Shown here: positions 1-9,318 of the stretch, piece by piece
How the letters are laid out: each line of letters begins with the position of its first letter
Position numbering within the stretch: the first letter of the stretch is position 1
Source: Saccharomonospora xinjiangensis XJ-54
Lineage (GTDB): Bacteria; Actinomycetota; Actinomycetes; Mycobacteriales; Pseudonocardiaceae
Direction: 5' to 3'
NCBI RefSeq assembly: GCF_000258175.1
Contig: NZ_JH636049.1
Span: 1,078,982 to 1,142,981 of the forward strand
DNA: 64,000 nt
Made by a program: the position numbers and the translations under genes
The notes under the pieces: generated by a model
What the model was told of the DNA's origin: nothing
Databases searched by the model: none
The model's input: only the letters and a program-made list of their open reading frames with translations

Positions 1-1128
1 CTGCTCGACTACCTTCCCGACATCACACCGGCGCAACGCCGCAAGCGTGATCTCGCCGCGGGCTTGCCGGAACGCCCCGGCGTCTACCTGTTCCGCGGCC
101 CGTCCGACGAGGTGCTCTACGTCGGCACCGCGAGCAACCTCCGCCGCAGGGTGCGGCAGTACTTCACGTCGTCCGAAAGCCGTGGCCGCATCAAGGAGAT
201 GGTGGCACTCGCCGAGCGAGTCGAGGCCGTCGAGTGCGCGCATTCCCTCGAAGCGGCCGTGCGGGAACTCCGGTTGCTCGCCGCACACCGGCCCGCGTAC
301 AACCGCCGTTCCCGCAATCCCGGCAAGGTGTGGTGGGTGGTGCTCACCGACGAGCCGTTCCCGCGCCTGGCCGTCGTCCGCCGTCCCCGCGACGGAGCGT
401 TCGGCCCTTTCAGCTCCCAGGCAGGCGCGAAGGCCGCTGCCGCCACGCTCGCCGACATCGCCGTGCTGCGCACCTGCACGCCGCGCATTCCCGCCACCGG
501 CGCGTCGAGCCGTCCCTGCGTGCTGGCTGAGCTGGGCAGCTGCGGGGCTCCCTGCGCGGGAGAACAGAGCGTGGACGAGTACCGGCCGTCGGTGCGCCTG
601 GTGTCCGGCCTCGTGAACGGTACCGATGCCACAGCGCTCGCCCTCGGCAGCGCCAAGCTGGCCGAGATCGCCTCGGCTCACCGCTTCGAGCGCGCGGCCC
701 GCCGAAGGGACGAGCTGGCCTCGCTGCTCCGTGCCGTCGGCAAGCACCATCGGCTTACGGCGCTGGCCGCCATCGGTGAACTCGTCGCCGCCGCACCCGA
801 CGGCGCGGGAGGCTGGGAGTTCGCCGTCGTGCGCCACGGCAGGCTCGCCTCAGCCGGTGTCGCCAGGCGCGGCGTGCCGCCGCTGCCGGTGGTCGATTCC
901 CTCGTGGCGGCTGCCGAGACGGTCTTGCCGGGCCCGGGGCCGTTACGGGGAGCCAACCCCGAGGAGACGTTGCTGCTGTGGCGCTGGCTCACGCGACCCG
1001 GCGTCCGGCTCGTTCGCACGTCCACGCCGTGGGCCGAACCGTTGCACGGCGCGGGTCGATGGCAGTCCTGGCTGGACGCGGCGGACACGGCGGTTGCGCT
1101 GGAGGCTGTCGGCGACGCCGCAGGGTGA
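1..1128 (+). CDS. GIY-YIG nuclease, probable C-terminal part of a DEDD exonuclease/GIY-YIG fusion (5' cut by window edge)
   Basis: The reading frame is open from base 1, so the N-terminus lies outside the window; the stop is at 1126. The visible 375 residues begin just before a GIY-YIG domain (GVYLF, then LYVG, then the arginine-rich helix NLRRRVRQYF, a Glu in VRELRLL, and the terminal PAYNRR). This is followed by a UvrC/Cho-like cysteine patch (RPCVLAELGSCGAPC). In actinobacteria this arrangement normally sits behind an N-terminal DnaQ-like 3'-5' exonuclease domain (M. tuberculosis Rv2191 type), which would be upstream. Probable role: structure-specific DNA incision or repair. Nuclease family is sure; the fusion is inferred from family knowledge. 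Confidence 0.85.
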   Translation: MLDYLPDITPAQRRKRDLAAGLPERPGVYLFRGPSDEVLYVGTASNLRRRVRQYFTSSESRGRIKEMVALAERVEAVECAHSLEAAVRELRLLAAHRPAYNRRSRNPGKVWWVVLTDEPFPRLAVVRRPRDGAFGPFSSQAGAKAAAATLADIAVLRTCTPRIPATGASSRPCVLAELGSCGAPCAGEQSVDEYRPSVRLVSGLVNGTDATALALGSAKLAEIASAHRFERAARRRDELASLLRAVGKHHRLTALAAIGELVAAAPDGAGGWEFAVVRHGRLASAGVARRGVPPLPVVDSLVAAAETVLPGPGPLRGANPEETLLLWRWLTRPGVRLVRTSTPWAEPLHGAGRWQSWLDAADTAVALEAVGDAAG

Positions 1129-1206
1129 GAACGTTCTCCCCCACCCCGTACGCTAACGACGGATTCGGTCCAACCCTCATTCGCCACGAACAGCAAGGAG
1201 GCCCCG

Positions 1207-1491
1207 TTGGTTACCGCGATCGTGCTCATCCACGCCGCGACGGACAGCATCCCGGAGACCGCGCAGGCGATCGCGGACATCGACGGCGTGTCCGAGGTCT
1301 ACTCGTGTGCGGGCGACGTCGATCTCGTCGCCGTGCTGCGCGTGTCCAGCCACGAGCGGCTGGCCGACGTCATCCCGGGTCGCATCGGCAAGGTGCCCGG
1401 TGTGCTCGACACCGTCACCCACATCGCCTTCCGTTCCTACTCCAGCGCCGACACGGAGTCGGCGTTCGACATCGGTATCGACGGCGACTGA
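1207..1491 (+). CDS. Lrp/AsnC-type ligand-binding (RAM) domain protein, stand-alone
   Basis: A 94-residue protein that is essentially one AsnC-family RAM domain: alternating beta and alpha segments with the typical phrase DIDGVSEVYSCAGDVDLVAVL. There is no helix-turn-helix domain. Stand-alone RAM proteins form oligomers that bind amino acids or partner with full Lrp regulators; which ligand is used cannot be read here. The start is TTG at 1207, chosen because AAGGAGG at 1195-1201 lies 5 bases upstream. It ends in a bidirectional hairpin shared with the convergent qcrB. Confidence 0.85.
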   Translation: MVTAIVLIHAATDSIPETAQAIADIDGVSEVYSCAGDVDLVAVLRVSSHERLADVIPGRIGKVPGVLDTVTHIAFRSYSSADTESAFDIGIDGD

Positions 1492-1517
1492 GAGCCCGGC
1501 AACTCCACACACGAGCA

Positions 1518-1561
1518 CAAGGCCCCCGTCCCCACGGTCGATCGTGGGCACGGGGGCCTTG
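1518..1561. terminator. bidirectional hairpin between the AsnC-like gene and qcrB
   Basis: CAAGGCCCCCGT (1518-1529) pairs with ACGGGGGCCTTG (1550-1561). After one C:C mismatch, CCCACG pairs with CGTGGG around a 6-base loop. It lies between two converging stop codons. Confidence 0.8.
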
Positions 1562-1582
1562 TTCGTTCAGCGTTCGTTCGGC

Positions 1583-3244
1583 CTAGTGCTGCCGGGGCGC
1601 CGACGCCTGCTCGGGCTGTGGTGCCTCGAGCTCGCCGCCGCCCGCGTAGCCACCCTGCTCGGCCCTCGCGCGTTCCAGCGCGGCGGTCTCCTCCGCCGGG
1701 TCCGGCGACCACATCGTGCCCGCCACCGGCTTGCCCGCGGTGCCGAGCTTGTTCATCTTCTTCGGCACCGGAGCGCCCTGGTACTCGAGCGGCACCGGGT
1801 GACCGTCGTGCACCGGCCCCAACGGCTGGTGCACCTCGATGAACTCACCGTGCGGCAACCGCTTGATGATGCCGGTCTCCACACCGTGCTCCAGCACCTC
1901 GCGGTCGGACCGCTGCAATCCGAGGCAGATCCGGTAAGTGATGTAGTACGCCAGCGGCGGCAGGATCAGCAGCCCGATCCGGCCTGCCCACGTCATCGCG
2001 TTCAGCGAGATGTCGTACTTGAACGCGATGATGTCGTTGAACCCGGACAGCTCCAGCACCATGAAGAACGTCAGCGCCATCACGCCGAGGCTGGTCCGTA
2101 CCGGTGCGTCCCTCGGACGCTGCAACAGGTTGTGGTGCGCGGTGTCCTTCGACAGCTTCCGTTCGATGAACGGATACCCGATCAGCATCGCGAACAGGAT
2201 GCCCATCCCGATCGCGCCCGCGAAGAACACCGGCGGCACCGTGTAGTTGCCCAGGTACAGCTCCCAGGCCGGGTAGATCCGCAGAATGCCGTCCGCCCAC
2301 GCCAGGTACCAGTCGGGCTGCGACCCCGCCGACACCTGCGACGGGTTGTACGGCCCGAGGTTCCACACCGCGTTGATCTGGAACAATCCGGACATCAGCG
2401 CGATGAAGCCGGTGACGACCGCGAACCACGCACCGCCCTTGAGCGCGAACACCGGCATGATCCGCACGCCGACGACGTTGGTCTCCTTGCGCCGCACGCC
2501 GGGGAACTGCGTGTGCTTCTGGTACCACACCAGCGCGAGGTGAGCGGCCACCAGAGCCAGCATCAGACCCGGGATGATCAAGATGTGCAGCGCGTACATC
2601 CTCGGCACGATCACCGTGCCGGGGAACTCGCCGCCGAAGAGCGCCCAGTGCAACCAGGTGCCGATCACCGGAACCGAGAGCACGATGCCGGACAGCGTCG
2701 CGCGGATACCCGTACCGGAGAGCAGGTCGTCCGGCAGCGAGTAACCGAAGAAGCCCTCGAACATGCCCAGGATCAGCAGCAGCGCGCCAATGACCCAGTT
2801 GGCCTCACGCGGCCTGCGGAACGCGCCCGTGAAGAACACGCGGAACATGTGGACGAACATCGCGGCCACGAAGATCAGCGCGGCCCAGTGGTGCACCTGC
2901 CGGATGAACAGGCCGCCCCTGACCTCGAACGAGATCTCCAACGTCGATTCGAAGGCCCGCGACATCTCCACGCCCTGGAGGTTGCGGTAAGGGCCGTCGT
3001 AGACGACCTCGGCCATCGAGGGGTCGAAGAACAGCGTCAGGTAGATCCCCGAGAGGATCAGGATGATGAAGCTGTACAGAGCCAGCTCACCCAGCAGGAA
3101 CGACCAGTGGGTCGGGAACACCTTGTTCAACTGGTGTCGCAGACCCTTGGCCATGAGGTACCGCTGGTCGGCGTTGTTCGCGGCCTGTGCGGCGTGCTTG
3201 GCGAGCAAGCCGGAGCCCTTCGTCGGCGTAGTGAGTGAGCTCAT
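1583..3244 (-). CDS. qcrB: ubiquinol/menaquinol-cytochrome c reductase cytochrome b subunit
   Basis: Cytochrome b of the actinobacterial bc1 complex, a membrane diheme protein that oxidises menaquinol and passes electrons to QcrA and QcrC. 553 residues, the usual length for QcrB. Heme ligand histidine pairs are visible at H119/H132 and H220/H235, and the Qo-site motif reads PDWY at 310-313, the actinobacterial form of PEWY. The C-terminus carries a hydrophilic tail. The start is ATG at 3244, overlapping the qcrA stop as ATGA; the frame stays open further upstream but that part overlaps qcrA and reads as shadow. Last gene of ctaE-qcrC-qcrA-qcrB. Confidence 0.97.
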   Translation of the reverse strand: MSSLTTPTKGSGLLAKHAAQAANNADQRYLMAKGLRHQLNKVFPTHWSFLLGELALYSFIILILSGIYLTLFFDPSMAEVVYDGPYRNLQGVEMSRAFESTLEISFEVRGGLFIRQVHHWAALIFVAAMFVHMFRVFFTGAFRRPREANWVIGALLLILGMFEGFFGYSLPDDLLSGTGIRATLSGIVLSVPVIGTWLHWALFGGEFPGTVIVPRMYALHILIIPGLMLALVAAHLALVWYQKHTQFPGVRRKETNVVGVRIMPVFALKGGAWFAVVTGFIALMSGLFQINAVWNLGPYNPSQVSAGSQPDWYLAWADGILRIYPAWELYLGNYTVPPVFFAGAIGMGILFAMLIGYPFIERKLSKDTAHHNLLQRPRDAPVRTSLGVMALTFFMVLELSGFNDIIAFKYDISLNAMTWAGRIGLLILPPLAYYITYRICLGLQRSDREVLEHGVETGIIKRLPHGEFIEVHQPLGPVHDGHPVPLEYQGAPVPKKMNKLGTAGKPVAGTMWSPDPAEETAALERARAEQGGYAGGGELEAPQPEQASAPRQH

Positions 3245-4389
3245 GACTTGCGCTCCCAATAACCCGGTCCGATCGGCTCGATGAAGTCGTGCCGAGCGAT
3301 GAAATAGCCGTCGGTGTGCACCGCGATGGGCAGCTGCGGCAACGCGCGGGTCGCCGGACCGAACACCGGCTTGGCGTACTGCAGCATGTCGAACTGCGAC
3401 TGGTGGCACGGGCACAGCAGGCGGTTGGTCTGCTGCTCGTACAGCGACGCCGGGCAACCCACGTGTGTACAGATCTTCGAGTACGCGTAGTAGGTGCCGA
3501 AGTTGAAGTCCTCCTGGCCCTTGCGCTTGACGACCCGCTCGGCGTCCTCGGCGCGCAGCCGGATGAGCATCACGGGGTTGTCGGAGCGCTTGAGCGCGAC
3601 GGACAGCGCGTGCGAGTCACCGCGTTCGGACTCCCTGAACGGGAACACCGTCTCCATGCCACCCGCGTCGAGATCCTCGGGGCGGACGAGGGAGATCTCC
3701 TCCGGGTTACCTGTGTTGCGACGGAGGTAGACGATCTCGCCGGGGTACTGCGGCATCCACCCGGTGTGGAGCAGCGAATCCGGGCTGTCGGGGTTCTCCC
3801 ACGGGTCCTTGATGAAGCCCGCGAGCGGCAGCGCCACCGTGCCGAGACCGAGAACGCCCGCGCCGAGACCGGCGGTGCGCTTGATCATCGAACGGCGGGC
3901 GATCGTGCTGCGCTCTCCCGAGTCGGCGAGCTGGGCGACGAGGGTCTGCCTGTCGATCTCGGCGGAGCCCTTGCCCATGTTGTCGCTGCGCTGTTGCACG
4001 GCGAGCTCGTCGGGAACGAACCGCTTCGTGTAGAGCAGGACACCGATCGACAGTGCGAGCACCGACACGCCCAGCGTGATACCCAGCGCCGGGGTGTAGA
4101 GGCTGTACCAGAAGTGTCCGTTCTCGTCCGACGGCGGCACGTACTCCGACGGCCACCAGATCAAGGCTCCGAGGAACGCGAGACCCGCGAGCGTGGCGAG
4201 GATGAACCACATCGCCACCGCTCGCTGAGCCCGCTTCTCGGCCCTTGTGCCCTTGACCGGCCAGGGCTCGGGGTAGTTGACGATCTCGACCCCGTCCAGC
4301 TTCGCACCGAGCCGGACGAGTTCGTCACGGCTCATGGCCGCGAGCTCTTCGTCGCTCGGCCGCTGTTCTGGCCCGTTACCGCTACTCAT
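3241..4389 (-). CDS. qcrA: Rieske [2Fe-2S] subunit of the cytochrome bc1 complex
   Basis: Actinobacterial-type QcrA of 382 residues with three membrane segments (about 58-80, 98-121 and 173-192) instead of one. The C-terminal Rieske domain carries C307-T-H309-V-G-C312 and C326-P-C328-H329: C307, H309, C326 and H329 are the cluster ligands, and C312 and C328 form the stabilising disulfide. It transfers electrons from menaquinol to the diheme cytochrome QcrC. Translationally coupled to qcrB (ATGA overlap). Its start at 4389 also overlaps a small possible ORF located between qcrC and qcrA. Confidence 0.97.
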   Translation of the reverse strand: MSSGNGPEQRPSDEELAAMSRDELVRLGAKLDGVEIVNYPEPWPVKGTRAEKRAQRAVAMWFILATLAGLAFLGALIWWPSEYVPPSDENGHFWYSLYTPALGITLGVSVLALSIGVLLYTKRFVPDELAVQQRSDNMGKGSAEIDRQTLVAQLADSGERSTIARRSMIKRTAGLGAGVLGLGTVALPLAGFIKDPWENPDSPDSLLHTGWMPQYPGEIVYLRRNTGNPEEISLVRPEDLDAGGMETVFPFRESERGDSHALSVALKRSDNPVMLIRLRAEDAERVVKRKGQEDFNFGTYYAYSKICTHVGCPASLYEQQTNRLLCPCHQSQFDMLQYAKPVFGPATRALPQLPIAVHTDGYFIARHDFIEPIGPGYWERKS

Positions 4390-4490
4390 GCTGTCTGAAC
4401 CTGCCTCGCTGTGCTCCGCGTGCAGGGCATAAGCCCCTCACCCTTGGCCTTCCCGGCTGAACGCCACCGTGGCTCGACTGGCGCGCTCAT
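4386..4490 (-). CDS. possible 34-codon small ORF between qcrC and qcrA
   Basis: Starts ATG at 4490, three bases after the qcrC stop codon, with GAGGG about 7 bases upstream inside the end of qcrC. Its stop overlaps the qcrA start codon as ATGA. The peptide is basic and has no membrane segment or known domain. It may be a translational-coupling device carrying ribosomes from qcrC to qcrA across a gap of about 100 bases. Whether the peptide has a role of its own, or is real at all, is not shown by the sequence. Confidence 0.3.
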   Translation of the reverse strand: MSAPVEPRWRSAGKAKGEGLMPCTRSTARQVQTA

Positions 4491-4492
4491 CG

Positions 4493-5317
4493 TTACGCCC
4501 TCGAACCGATCCACAGCGTCGCGCCGATCAGCGCACCGATACCGACGACCCAGGCGATCACGCCTTCGGAAGCCGGCCCGAGGCCGCCGAGCGGGTTGCC
4601 GCCGGGAGCGTTGTTGCTGCCCGACACCGACTTCACGTACGCGATGATGTCCTGCTTCTCCTCGGGGGAGAGCTGGCGGTCGGAGAACTTCGGCATGTTC
4701 TGCGGACCGGTCAGCATCGCGGTGTAGATCTCTTCCTCGGAGGCGGGTTCGAGCGGCGGAGCGTACTTGCCCGCCGACAGCGCACCGCCCTGCCCGGTGA
4801 AGTTGTGGCACGACGCGCAGTTCAGGCGGAACAGCTCGGCTCCGCGCGCCGGGTCGGAGCCGCGAAGCTCGGCACCCGACTCCGCGGGGCGCTGCGGACC
4901 GCCGCCATTGGCCTGGATGTAGGCGCCGAGCGCGTCGATCTGCTCCGGGGTCAGCTTCGGCGGCTTCCGCGCGGCCTGCGCTTCCTGCCGGACCATCGGC
5001 ATGCGACCGCTGGAGGTCTGGAAGTACACGGCGGCCTCACCGACACCGATCAGGCTCGGACCGCGATCCTGGACACCCTGGAGATTTTCTCCGTGACAGC
5101 TGATGCAGCTGTTGTTGTAGATCTCCTCGCCCTTGCGGATGAGAGCAGGGTCCTCCTGGGCCTGCGCGGTCTGCGGCTCCGGCGCGAACACGGCGTAAAG
5201 GCCGCCCGCGCTCAGCAGCGCGACCCCGAGGGCCAGCGTGCCTGCCATCCTGCGACGGAATTTCGTGCGACGACCCGCCCGCCTCTCCGCGGCGTCGGGC
5301 TTCTTCTTGAAGAACAT
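4493..5317 (-). CDS. qcrC: diheme cytochrome c subunit of the bc1 complex
   Basis: Membrane-anchored diheme cytochrome c that links complex III directly to the aa3 oxidase in actinobacteria, which lack a soluble cytochrome c. Two CXXCH sites are present, CISCH at 71-75 and CASCH at 167-171. The N-terminal signal-anchor is preceded by an Arg/Lys-rich stretch, and a C-terminal transmembrane helix covers the last 20 or so residues. ATG 5317 (274 residues) was chosen; an in-frame TTG at 5329 would add four residues. Between ctaE (45 bases upstream) and qcrA. Confidence 0.95.
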   Translation of the reverse strand: MFFKKKPDAAERRAGRRTKFRRRMAGTLALGVALLSAGGLYAVFAPEPQTAQAQEDPALIRKGEEIYNNSCISCHGENLQGVQDRGPSLIGVGEAAVYFQTSSGRMPMVRQEAQAARKPPKLTPEQIDALGAYIQANGGGPQRPAESGAELRGSDPARGAELFRLNCASCHNFTGQGGALSAGKYAPPLEPASEEEIYTAMLTGPQNMPKFSDRQLSPEEKQDIIAYVKSVSGSNNAPGGNPLGGLGPASEGVIAWVVGIGALIGATLWIGSRA

Positions 5318-5362
5318 CTTCTGCGGCAACCCTTGCTGTCAGTTCGGCCGAATGCTTCGAGG

Positions 5363-5992
5363 TCAGGGAACGATGTAGATCACCGCGAACAGGCCGATCC
5401 ACACGATGTCAACGAAGTGCCAGTAGTACGAGACGACGATCGCCGAGGTCGCTTGCGCCGGCGTGAACTTGCTGAGCTTCGTTCGCATCAGCAGGAAGAC
5501 GAACGCGATGAGACCACCGATGACGTGCAGGCCGTGGAAACCGGTGGTCATGAAGAACACCGTGCCGTAGGCGCCCGACGGGATGGTCACACCCTCGTTG
5601 ACGAGAGTGATGTACTCGCCGACCTGGCCCGCGACGAAGACCGTGCCCATGAGCAGGGTGATGAGGTACCAGCGACGGAGCCCGAACACGTCACCACGCT
5701 CCGCGGCGAAGACGCCGAACTGGCAGGTGAACGACGACGCCACCAGGATGATCGTGAACGGCAGCGCGTACGCGATGTCCAGGTGGATCGGCTCGCCCGT
5801 CGCCTCGTTGATGGGCGGCCAGATTCCGGAGTCGTTCTGGGCCTTGACCGTGAAGAACATGGCGAAAAGGCCAGCGAAGAACATGAGCTCGCTGGACAGC
5901 CACACGATCGTGCCGACACTGACCATGTTCGGCCGGTTCAGCGAGTGCACTCGCTGGCTGATGGAAGGAGCTGCCGTTGTCACGGCTCGCAT
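5363..5992 (-). CDS. ctaE: cytochrome c oxidase subunit III
   Basis: 209-residue, five-helix subunit III of the aa3-type oxidase, starting with the typical segment [20 protein letters not shown] and including the FHGLHV motif. It stabilises the catalytic subunit CtaD, which is not in this window. Start ATG 5992 has AGGGGAG just upstream. First gene of the ctaE-qcrC-qcrA-qcrB operon, the usual actinobacterial order. It is transcribed divergently from the receiver-like gene at 6152 with a 159-base shared promoter region. Confidence 0.96.
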   Translation of the reverse strand: MRAVTTAAPSISQRVHSLNRPNMVSVGTIVWLSSELMFFAGLFAMFFTVKAQNDSGIWPPINEATGEPIHLDIAYALPFTIILVASSFTCQFGVFAAERGDVFGLRRWYLITLLMGTVFVAGQVGEYITLVNEGVTIPSGAYGTVFFMTTGFHGLHVIGGLIAFVFLLMRTKLSKFTPAQATSAIVVSYYWHFVDIVWIGLFAVIYIVP

Positions 5993-6151
5993 TATGTCTC
6001 CCCTCGACCGGGCGCCGCAGATCGGGTCCTACGGACGGTCGTGCACGAACGGAAAACGCTACCGAAGCCACCCTGAACCCGCTGGGTAACGAGGGGGTAC
6101 GACCGATAGCATGAGGCTCGTCACCATCGTCGAGGCGCAAAGGACGCGAGG

Positions 6152-6562
6152 ATGACCGAGCCGGCGAAGAAGATCCTGGTTTTCAGCCACAAGGCGGAGG
6201 TGCGCGACTCGATCATCAACGCGGTCGGCAGGCGGCCGGCCGCCGACCTGGGCAAAGTCACCTACGTCGAAGCGGCAGGCGTCGCCGACGTGCTCGTCGA
6301 GATGGACTCCGGTGAGATCGACCTCGCCATCCTGGACGGTGAGGCGCAGCCCACCGGTGGTATCGGTCTCAGTCGCCAGCTCAAGAACGAACTGGCCGAC
6401 TGCCCGCCTATCGTGGTGGCAGTACGCCGCAGGGACGACCGCTGGCTCGCCACCTGGTCGCAGGCCGACGCGGTCCTCGTTCACCCCCTCGACCCGCTCG
6501 CTGCGGCCGAGACCGTCGCGGACGTGCTGAGGAACCAGCGCGTGCCCGCGGTCAACGGCTGA
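6152..6562 (+). CDS. degenerate response-regulator receiver-like protein
   Basis: 136 residues with a receiver-like fold: a hydrophobic strand (KKILVFSH), an internal LAILDGE whose D62 sits at the phospho-acceptor position, and a final VLVHPLDP before the last helix. The acidic pair after strand 1 is replaced by Ser-His, the strand-4 Ser/Thr is absent, and the conserved Lys of strand 5 is replaced by His, so conventional phosphorylation is doubtful. There is no output domain. It lies between ctaE (divergent) and trpD (same strand). Function unknown; a protein-protein interaction module is the best guess. Confidence 0.75.
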   Translation: MTEPAKKILVFSHKAEVRDSIINAVGRRPAADLGKVTYVEAAGVADVLVEMDSGEIDLAILDGEAQPTGGIGLSRQLKNELADCPPIVVAVRRRDDRWLATWSQADAVLVHPLDPLAAAETVADVLRNQRVPAVNG

Positions 6563-6588
6563 CCCGGCCGGACGAGATCGGCCGCGGC

Positions 6589-6619
6589 TCGCTCGTCGAG
6601 GAAGAACCCGGACGAGCGA
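6589..6619 (+). terminator. hairpin after the receiver-like gene
   Basis: TCGCTCGTC (6589-6597) pairs perfectly with GACGAGCGA (6611-6619) around a 13-base loop, 27 bases past the stop. No U-tract follows, as is usual in this genome. Confidence 0.45.
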
Positions 6620-6746
6620 ACGCCGCGACACTCGCGCGCCGGTCGATGGCGACACGGCGTGGCAACTGTGATGATCGTGACTCGCCGCGCGGGTCACGTC
6701 CGATGAGATCCGCCGGACCACGCCGGTCCCGGCACCGGAGATGAAC

Positions 6747-7772
6747 ATGCCTGAGCACACCTGGCCCACCGTCCTCAACCAGCTCATCGAGCGGATCGAC
6801 CTCTCCGAGGACGCCACGGCCTGGGCGATGGACCAGGTGATGTCGGGCGAGGCCACGCCTGCTCAGATCGCGGGCTTCGCCGTGGCGTTGCGTGCCAAGG
6901 GTGAGACCGCGACCGAGATCTCCGGCATGGCACAGGCGATGCTCGCGCACGCGAAGCGGGTGGACCTGCCGATGCGGACGGTGGACATCGTCGGCACCGG
7001 TGGCGACCGCAAGGGCTCCGTGAACATCTCCACCATGACCTCGCTCGTGGTGGCCGCGGCAGGCACTCCGGTGGTCAAGCACGGCAACCGCGCGGCCTCG
7101 TCGAAGTCCGGCGCCGCCGACGTCCTCGAAGCACTGGGCGTGTCGATCGACTCCGATCCCGACGACGTGCGGCGCTGCGTCGAGGAGATCGGGATCGGGT
7201 TCTGTTTCGCACCCGTCTTCCACCCCGCCTACCGGCACACCGGTCCGCCACGGCGTGAGCTGGGTGTGTCCACCGCGTTCAACCTGCTCGGCCCGCTCAC
7301 CAACCCCGCCCAGCCGTCGTCGGGGCTCATCGGGTGTGCCTACCTCGACAAGGCCCCCGTTCTCGCCGAGGTGTACGCAAGGCGCGGCCACAGCGTGCTG
7401 CTCGTGCGCGGAGACGACGGCTTCGACGAGATCACCACCACGACGACCAGCACGGCCTGGGTGGTGTCGGGCGGCAAGGTCCGCACCACGAGCATCGACC
7501 CCGAGGCGCTCGGCATCCCGCTCTCGGGCCCCGACGACCTGCGTGGTGGTGACGCCAGAGCCAACGCCGAGGTCGTCAGGGAACTCGTCGGCGGCAAGAC
7601 GGGCCCGGTACGCGACGCGGTACTGCTCAACGCGGCCGGTGCGCTCGCGGCCTACGCGGGCTTCTCGGACGACCTCACCGCCGACCTGCGAGCCGGTCTG
7701 GAACTGGCGACTCGCGCCATCGACTCCGGTGCGGCTGCGGACCTGCTGACCCGCTGGATCAATCGGGGCTGA
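6747..7772 (+). CDS. trpD: anthranilate phosphoribosyltransferase
   Basis: Transfers phosphoribose from PRPP to anthranilate, the second step of tryptophan synthesis. The family signature is clear: IVGTGGDRKGSVNISTM near residue 74, then KHGNRAASSKSGAADVLE, and NLLGPLTNPA in the middle. 341 residues, a normal length. ATG 6747 is preferred because CGGAG lies 6 bases upstream; an in-frame ATG at 6741 overlaps that site. No other trp gene is adjacent. The same solitary trpD next to ctaE is seen in M. tuberculosis (Rv2192c). Confidence 0.96.
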   Translation: MPEHTWPTVLNQLIERIDLSEDATAWAMDQVMSGEATPAQIAGFAVALRAKGETATEISGMAQAMLAHAKRVDLPMRTVDIVGTGGDRKGSVNISTMTSLVVAAAGTPVVKHGNRAASSKSGAADVLEALGVSIDSDPDDVRRCVEEIGIGFCFAPVFHPAYRHTGPPRRELGVSTAFNLLGPLTNPAQPSSGLIGCAYLDKAPVLAEVYARRGHSVLLVRGDDGFDEITTTTTSTAWVVSGGKVRTTSIDPEALGIPLSGPDDLRGGDARANAEVVRELVGGKTGPVRDAVLLNAAGALAAYAGFSDDLTADLRAGLELATRAIDSGAAADLLTRWINRG

Positions 7773-7829
7773 CCCGCTGTCGCGACTGGGCCTTGAGTCT
7801 GCCCCGAGGGGAGACGCCACGGTGAGGAC

Positions 7830-8774
7830 ATGGACGACGGCTCGCTCTACTCCATCGGTGATCTCGCCCGCCTGACGGGCGTCAGCGTCAAGACGATCCG
7901 GCGCTATTCCGATCGGGGGATCGTTCCGCCGACCGACCGCACCCAGGCCGGTTACCGCCGCTACGACGTCCACGCCGCCGCCCGCCTCGCCCTGGTGCGC
8001 ACCCTGCGGGAGCTGGGGCTCGGCCTGACCGTGATCCGGGAGGTGCTCGACCGGGAGTCGTCACTGACCGAGGTCGCCGCGATGGAGGCCGATGCTCTGG
8101 CCGAGCAGATCCGCGTACTCCAGGTGCGGCAGGCGGTGCTGACAACGTTGACGCGGATGGCAGGCCACGAACCGACACCGTGGGAGATCGACCTCATGCA
8201 TCGAGTAGCCACGCTGTCCGACGCGCAGCGTCGTCAGCTGATCGACGAGTTCCTGGACACCGCACTCGGGGACGGTTTCACCGACCCGGCCCTCGTGGGA
8301 ATCCGCCGTTCGCTGGTGCCCGAACTCCCCGCCGACCCGAAGCCCGATCAGTTGGAGGCCTGGATCGAGCTGGCAGAGCTGGCACAGGACGACGGGTTCC
8401 GCTCACTCATGCGTACGCTCGCCGATCACCACGCGGCCGAACGCAGGCGGTACGACAGCATGCTGCCGCGACCGGACCTGTCGCAGGCCGTTCGCGACCG
8501 GGTCGCTCCCGCGATCGACGCGGGACTCGACCCGGCCTCCCCCGTCGCCGACGCCATCCTGACCGACGTCGCGGTGTGCTACGCGACGGCTCTGGGTCTC
8601 ACCGACGACCAGGACAGCCGAGCTCGGCTGCTGCGCTGGCTCGACGCCGCCCACGACCCGCGACGCGAGCGCTACCTGCACCTGCTCGCCACCGTCAACG
8701 GCTGGGCGCCGCCGGAGAGCCTGCGGCCGGTGTTTGCCTGGTGCCTGGCGGCATCACGCGCTCGCGAGCAGTAG
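7830..8774 (+). CDS. MerR-family transcriptional regulator
   Basis: 314 residues. The N-terminal MerR winged helix reads SIGDLARLTGVSVKTIRRYS and then GYRRYD, followed by the usual dimerisation coil to about residue 115. The remaining 190 residues are an all-helical effector domain without metal-binding cysteine clusters, so a small-molecule or peptide sensor is more likely than a metal sensor. No obvious regulated neighbour: trpD is upstream on the same strand and ctaF converges downstream. Inducer unknown. Confidence 0.9.
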   Translation: MDDGSLYSIGDLARLTGVSVKTIRRYSDRGIVPPTDRTQAGYRRYDVHAAARLALVRTLRELGLGLTVIREVLDRESSLTEVAAMEADALAEQIRVLQVRQAVLTTLTRMAGHEPTPWEIDLMHRVATLSDAQRRQLIDEFLDTALGDGFTDPALVGIRRSLVPELPADPKPDQLEAWIELAELAQDDGFRSLMRTLADHHAAERRRYDSMLPRPDLSQAVRDRVAPAIDAGLDPASPVADAILTDVAVCYATALGLTDDQDSRARLLRWLDAAHDPRRERYLHLLATVNGWAPPESLRPVFAWCLAASRAREQ

Positions 8775-8785
8775 CCCGCACACGA

Positions 8786-8817
8786 AAGTGGGGTCCCGGC
8801 GAACCGGGACCCCACTT
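8786..8817. terminator. perfect bidirectional terminator between merR and ctaF
   Basis: AAGTGGGGTCCCGG (8786-8799) and CCGGGACCCCACTT (8804-8817) form a perfect 14-bp stem with a CGAA tetraloop. The A-run and T-run at the two ends give each strand a short U-tract. Confidence 0.92.
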
Positions 8818-8848
8818 CGAGGATCGTGGCGACCGTTCTACGGTCAGG

Positions 8849-9265
8849 TCAGTGGCTCGGACCGGTGTGGTACTCGAACACCAGGCCAGCCACGGTGATC
8901 AGCAGCACCACGACGCCCACAATGATCAACCAAGGCTGCCAGAACGCCAGCGCCACGCCCGTCAGAGAGGCCGCCGCGGCAATGCCCACCGGCCAGTAGC
9001 TGCCGGGGCTGAAGAAACCGAGCTCACCGGCGCCATCGCTGATCTCGGCGTCCTCGTGGTCCTCAGGACGCGGCTCGATACGCCGGGCCACGAACCGGAA
9101 GTAGCTGCCCACCAGCAGCGCGAGCCCGCCCGTCAGCATGAGCGCCACCGTACCGATCGGCTCGATGCCGTCCTCAGTCATCTGGGCGGTGAGCACCGCA
9201 TAGACGGTCGCGACGACGAAACCGAAGATCGCGACGATGTCGAAAACCCGAGCTTCGACCTTCAT
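8849..9265 (-). CDS. ctaF: cytochrome c oxidase subunit IV, actinobacterial type
   Basis: 138 residues with four hydrophobic helices and a charged loop (RRIEPRPEDHEDAE) in the middle, matching the actinobacterial oxidase subunit 4 family (Rv2199c). It is a structural subunit of the aa3 oxidase. AAGGA lies 9 bases before ATG 9265. Directly downstream of ctaC (50-base gap), so probably one transcript, ending at the hairpin shared with merR. Confidence 0.93.
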   Translation of the reverse strand: MKVEARVFDIVAIFGFVVATVYAVLTAQMTEDGIEPIGTVALMLTGGLALLVGSYFRFVARRIEPRPEDHEDAEISDGAGELGFFSPGSYWPVGIAAAASLTGVALAFWQPWLIIVGVVVLLITVAGLVFEYHTGPSH

Positions 9266-9280
9266 GAGCGTGTGTCCTTC

Positions 9281-9318
9281 TTACTCGATCGCTGGGTCAC
9301 TTCTCGATCGCCGGGTCA
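9281..9318 (-). repeat. 19-bp tandem duplication covering the ctaC stop codon
   Basis: On the minus strand TGACCCGGCGATCGAG (from 9318) is repeated as TGACCCAGCGATCGAG (from 9299), with a period of 19 bases. The first TGA is the ctaC stop; the copy lies in the ctaC-ctaF spacer. Confidence 0.8.
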
